Source: Bacteroidales bacterium UBA1266
GTDB lineage: Bacteria; Bacteroidota; Bacteroidia; Bacteroidales; WCHB1-69
Assembly: GCA_002308135.1 (NCBI GenBank)
Contig: DBVK01000127.1
Coordinates: 8,455-17,215, forward strand
Length of the DNA stretch: 8,761 nucleotides
Reading direction: 5' to 3'
Shown: one piece after another, positions 6,138 to 8,761 of the stretch
Layout of the letters: each line of letters begins with the position of its first letter
Position numbering within the stretch: the first letter of the stretch is position 1
Notes under the pieces: model-generated
The model's database searches: none
The model's input: only the letters and a program-made list of their open reading frames with translations
What the model was told of the DNA's origin: nothing
Translations under genes and position numbers: made by a program

Positions 6138-7853
6138 ATGAAAAACTTTTTTTTGTCAGGGCTGGCGCTTTGCCTGGCCGTTTGTGTGCAGGCGCAATAT
6201 GCACCTGTTGTTGCGCCGGATGCCAGGGTGGTGGTGTTGAAAGGGAAGGATACCCTTGGCTTTCCGTTGACGCAGCCTTCACGTTTCCTTTCCCAACGGG
6301 CGTTGGAGAAAAGGCAGCGTTTTAATATCCCAGTCACATTTGAGGATGTGCCTGTCAATCCCGCTTACTTGGACACCTTGCGCCGTTTGGACACCTCCCT
6401 GCATGTGCTGAGCGTGTCCAAGTGGTTCAACTATGTGGTGATGGGCGGCTTTGACAGCTTAGGGATCCCGGATACGCTTTGGCAAAGCGTGCAGGCTTTC
6501 CCTTGGGTGAGGGGAGTGTATGCGCTTCATGAAATTCCGGAAGCGCTGCTGGCGGAGTGGCAAGACGATGAAAAGCCGGATAACGTTTCCCTTTCCGCTG
6601 TCCGGGAGGGTGTGCTTCAAATACCTGAGGAAGAAATGGATACCACGGAGGATGTGGAATATTGGGGTGCTAGCGCACCGCAGTTGGCCTGTATGAACGG
6701 ATTGTTCCTGCATAGCAGGCGGTATACGGGAAAAGGCATGCTGGTGGCGGTGATGGACGGCGGTTTCCTGCGGGTGGACTCGTTGGGGATGTTCTCCTAT
6801 TTCTGGCAGGCGGAGCGTATGCTGGCATGCAGGGATTTTACCCCGTTCCCGGATGCGGGTTTTTTTGATGTGGAGGAATCCCATGGGCAAAAGGTGCTTT
6901 CCATCATGGCTGTAAACGTCCCATACCAGTACATGGGCAGTGCGCCGGATGCCGATTACCTGCTGATTCGCACCGAGGTGTCAGCATACGAGGATCGCAT
7001 AGAAGAGTATTTTTGGGTAGCCGGAGCGGAATATGCGGACAGTGCCGGAGCGGATGTGATCAATTCCTCCTTGGGCTATACCCAATTTGATCGCGCGGAA
7101 CAGAATCATAACTGGTTGGAATTGTATGGGAAACGCAATGTGGCGTCCATTGCTGCCGATAAAATGGCGCGTAAGGGCTGTGTTGTCAATGTGGCTGCCG
7201 GAAACGAAGGGAAGAAGGCATGGCGTTTCTATGGTATCCCTTCCGATGCGCCATCGGCATTGTGCATCGCCGCCATGAATACGGATTCCATGATTGCCGA
7301 CTTCAGCTCCAGGGGCATTTCTTTTTGGAAAAAGCCTGATATTGCTTCTGTAGGTTGGGGGACAATATATTGCAGTGAAAAAGATGAGATTCTTTCGGGA
7401 AACGGCACTTCTTTTGCCACTCCCCTCAATGCCGGACTGACGGCTTGCCTCTGGCAGGCGTTCCCGGAAAGGACGGCACTGGAAGTGATGGAGGCGGTGC
7501 GCCAAAGTGCGCATCTTTATCCGAAGTGGAACAGCAGTTTCGGCTACGGGGTTCCCGATTATGAAAAGGCGTACCGCCTGCTGAAAGGCGGAGCGTCTGT
7601 GGTGGAGCGGCAGACGCACATGGCCTTTGCCTGTTCCCCCAATCCGACGGAGGGTCTTGTCCGTGTCACCGGTCTTCCCGCCGGGGAGGGGATGCGCTTG
7701 TACGTATATGACGCATCCGGAAAAATCCTTCAACGACTTGCCGTGGATAATACGGAAATCACCCTGGATTTGCAGGATTATCCGGCCGGTCCCTATTGGT
7801 TGCTGTTATCCGGAAAGGAAGGCGTTCAGGCACTTCAGCTGATTAAACGCTAG
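6138..7853 (+). CDS. Secreted subtilisin-like serine protease (S8 family) with T9SS type A sorting domain
   Basis: The 571-residue precursor begins with a signal peptide (1-19, cleavage likely after VQA). Residues 20-195 look like the N-terminal region found in many Bacteroidota S8 peptidases. It includes the FLSQRALEKR segment (50-59) and WFNYVVM (96-102) and probably acts as an inhibitory prodomain. The catalytic domain (about 196-480) shows D207 in VAVMDGG, H249 in ESHGQKV, the oxyanion-type Asn356 in NVAAGNEG and Ser425 in GNGTSFATP, so it should be active. Residues 499-571 form a type A T9SS C-terminal domain: SPNPTEG, then LYVYDASGKI, ending in a basic LIKR tail. The protein should therefore cross the outer membrane by T9SS and be released or anchored at the surface after CTD removal. 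Its ATG is 3 bases after the preceding stop, and an intrinsic terminator follows. The substrate is unknown. Confidence 0.93.
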   Translation: MKNFFLSGLALCLAVCVQAQYAPVVAPDARVVVLKGKDTLGFPLTQPSRFLSQRALEKRQRFNIPVTFEDVPVNPAYLDTLRRLDTSLHVLSVSKWFNYVVMGGFDSLGIPDTLWQSVQAFPWVRGVYALHEIPEALLAEWQDDEKPDNVSLSAVREGVLQIPEEEMDTTEDVEYWGASAPQLACMNGLFLHSRRYTGKGMLVAVMDGGFLRVDSLGMFSYFWQAERMLACRDFTPFPDAGFFDVEESHGQKVLSIMAVNVPYQYMGSAPDADYLLIRTEVSAYEDRIEEYFWVAGAEYADSAGADVINSSLGYTQFDRAEQNHNWLELYGKRNVASIAADKMARKGCVVNVAAGNEGKKAWRFYGIPSDAPSALCIAAMNTDSMIADFSSRGISFWKKPDIASVGWGTIYCSEKDEILSGNGTSFATPLNAGLTACLWQAFPERTALEVMEAVRQSAHLYPKWNSSFGYGVPDYEKAYRLLKGGASVVERQTHMAFACSPNPTEGLVRVTGLPAGEGMRLYVYDASGKILQRLAVDNTEITLDLQDYPAGPYWLLLSGKEGVQALQLIKR

Positions 7854-7900
7854 CGGGGAATGGCTTTGGTTTGCTGGCTTGTTTGTTTGTGAAGATGTGC

Positions 7901-7928
7901 AGGGACGCGATGTGTTGCGTCCTTTTTT
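7901..7928 (+). terminator. Rho-independent terminator ending the plus-strand unit
   Basis: A six-base GC-rich stem, GGACGC (7903-7908), pairs perfectly with GCGTCC (7917-7922). The loop is 8 bases, and six T residues follow directly (7923-7928). A G-T wobble and an A-T pair can extend the stem outward by two. It lies 49 bases after the protease stop. On the opposite strand no T-run follows the hairpin, so it should act only on plus-strand transcripts. Confidence 0.85.
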
Positions 7929-7981
7929 GTTATGTTGTTCGGAATGGGGTTGCGGTGGGGTGAATGCTGGCGGCGTATAGC

Positions 7982-8638
7982 CTAAAACGAAATGACCACC
8001 GGAATGGCGAAGGCGGCGGCCGCTTGCGGGGAATACTGCCACCAGTTTTTGGAAAACTTGTAAACCAGTACGGCGGAGGCGGCGCCAATCAGGGCGCCGG
8101 TCAGTACATCTGAGGGATAGTGCACACCGAGATAAAGCCGCGAAAACCCTACGCCGGCAGCCCAGATCACGGAGGGGGCAATCACATACCATTCCGGATA
8201 GCATAGGCATAGCGAGGTTGCCGTGGCAAAGGTAAGGGAAGTGTGTCCGGATGGAAAGGAATAGCCTATGGTTGTCCTTACCGGATGCAACGCATCGGGA
8301 TATGCCAGGTAGGGGCGCGGGCGCTGCACCGTCCATTTCAGGCCTTCCGTCAGGACCAAAGCGGTAGCGAAGGAGAGACCTGTCATGCATCCGGCATGCA
8401 GCATGTCGCGCTTTCCCGCCGCCCAGCCCGCAACCGACAGGCCAATCGGGACGGCAGGTGTCAGCACAAGGCTGTTTGATGTCCAGGACATGACATGGGT
8501 CATGGCTGGTGTGCGCCGCTCCTCCAAGTGTTTCAGCAGTCTGAAATCCACGCCCTGCGCCGGAAGCGCTGTCGCATAGGCGGCCAGTGCAATGCTCAGG
8601 GATACAACATAAAGCCGCAGATTAGCCATCGTACGCAT
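7982..8638 (-). CDS. PAP2 family phosphatase (type 2 phosphatidic acid phosphatase-like), exported
   Basis: The 218-residue protein carries all three PAP2 phosphatase motifs: K101-x6-R108-P109, PSGH at 129-132 and S166-R167-x5-H173-x3-D177. His132 and His173 are the expected catalytic histidines. An N-terminal hydrophobic stretch (about 8-27, ending in an Ala-rich segment) is a signal peptide or first helix. Further hydrophobic segments lie near 58-73, 84-98, 135-145, 150-163 and 178-193. The active site should face the periplasm. Family substrates include undecaprenyl pyrophosphate, lipid A phosphates and phosphatidylglycerol phosphate; the sequence alone does not decide which. An in-frame ATG at 8629 is an alternative start that removes three residues. 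Only 15 bases separate it from the mnmE stop, so it is probably read from the mnmE promoter. No terminator is evident after its stop. Confidence 0.92.
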   Translation of the reverse strand: MRTMANLRLYVVSLSIALAAYATALPAQGVDFRLLKHLEERRTPAMTHVMSWTSNSLVLTPAVPIGLSVAGWAAGKRDMLHAGCMTGLSFATALVLTEGLKWTVQRPRPYLAYPDALHPVRTTIGYSFPSGHTSLTFATATSLCLCYPEWYVIAPSVIWAAGVGFSRLYLGVHYPSDVLTGALIGAASAVLVYKFSKNWWQYSPQAAAAFAIPVVISF

Positions 8639-8653
8639 TCAATTACCCTAGTG

Positions 8654-8761
8654 TTATTTTCCGATGCAGAAATGGGAGAAAATTTCTCCAAGGATAGCAT
8701 TGTTGGTTACTTCTCCGGTGATTTCGCCCAAGTGCCGGATGGCGTTGCGTGCATCTATGCT
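8654..8761 (-). CDS. mnmE: tRNA modification GTPase MnmE, C-terminal 35 residues (5' part beyond window)
   Basis: The minus-strand frame entering at 8761 encodes 35 residues and stops with TAA at 8654-8656. It contains HLGEITGEV, then [15 protein letters not shown] at the end. The FCIGK terminus, including its near-terminal cysteine, is the hallmark of MnmE (TrmE), as is the preceding GEIT..LG.IF pattern. MnmE works with MnmG to install the carboxymethylaminomethyl-type modification on the wobble uridine of certain tRNAs. Only the end of the helical C-terminal domain lies here; the GTPase domain is outside the window. It is followed by the PAP2 gene. Confidence 0.95.
   Translation of the reverse strand, partial: SIDARNAIRHLGEITGEVTNNAILGEIFSHFCIGK

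Noticed and set aside
7876..7891. Short TTTG/GTTT repetition after the protease gene
   Set aside because: It is only about three units of a four-base pattern in a T/G-rich stretch, with no spacing or length suggesting a functional repeat.

Overview
The window suggests a member of the Bacteroidota, probably order Bacteroidales. The evidence is a subtilisin-like protease with a C-terminal type IX secretion (T9SS) sorting domain, promoter-like TAnnTTTG boxes in the 825-988 gap, and weak Shine-Dalgarno sites. Base composition is moderately GC-rich throughout, and no stretch stands out as foreign. I see no tRNA, rRNA, CRISPR array, insertion sequence or attachment site. No gene-free stretch exceeds 300 bases; the longest are 825-988 and 7854-7981.

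Layout. Positions 824 to 1 (minus strand) hold the N-terminal 274 residues of a polysaccharide flippase that runs off the left edge. The 825-988 gap separates it from a divergently read block. It contains an imperfect inverted repeat (841-879) whose arms resemble outward-facing -7 boxes, plus a clean TAAATTTG box (926-933). Positions 989 to 7853 (plus strand) carry four tightly packed genes, with spacings of a 23-base overlap, 12 bases and 3 bases. They are a membrane NapH/NapG-like multi-cluster iron-sulfur protein, a Tat-type lipoprotein aldo/keto reductase with two [4Fe-4S] sites, a 740-residue EF-hand membrane protein of unknown function, and a T9SS-exported subtilase. A good intrinsic terminator follows at 7901-7928. 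On the minus strand, converging on it, are a secreted PAP2 phosphatase (8638 to 7982) and the last 35 codons of mnmE (to 8654). These two are separated by 15 bases and are probably cotranscribed.

How the genes may work together. The first two plus-strand genes look like a matched redox pair. The NapH-like half has membrane segments and two cytoplasmic-type clusters. It is joined by a Tat-like hydrophobic segment to a NapG/MauM-like half with four clusters, so one chain could carry electrons across the inner membrane. The reductase next to it has its own Tat signal, a lipobox and two clusters, so it could accept those electrons outside the cytoplasm. Substrate and electron donor cannot be read from the sequence. 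The EF-hand membrane protein and the protease look cotranscribed with the pair, but no functional link is visible. The exported redox pair and the uncharacterised EF-hand protein are the parts most worth following up.
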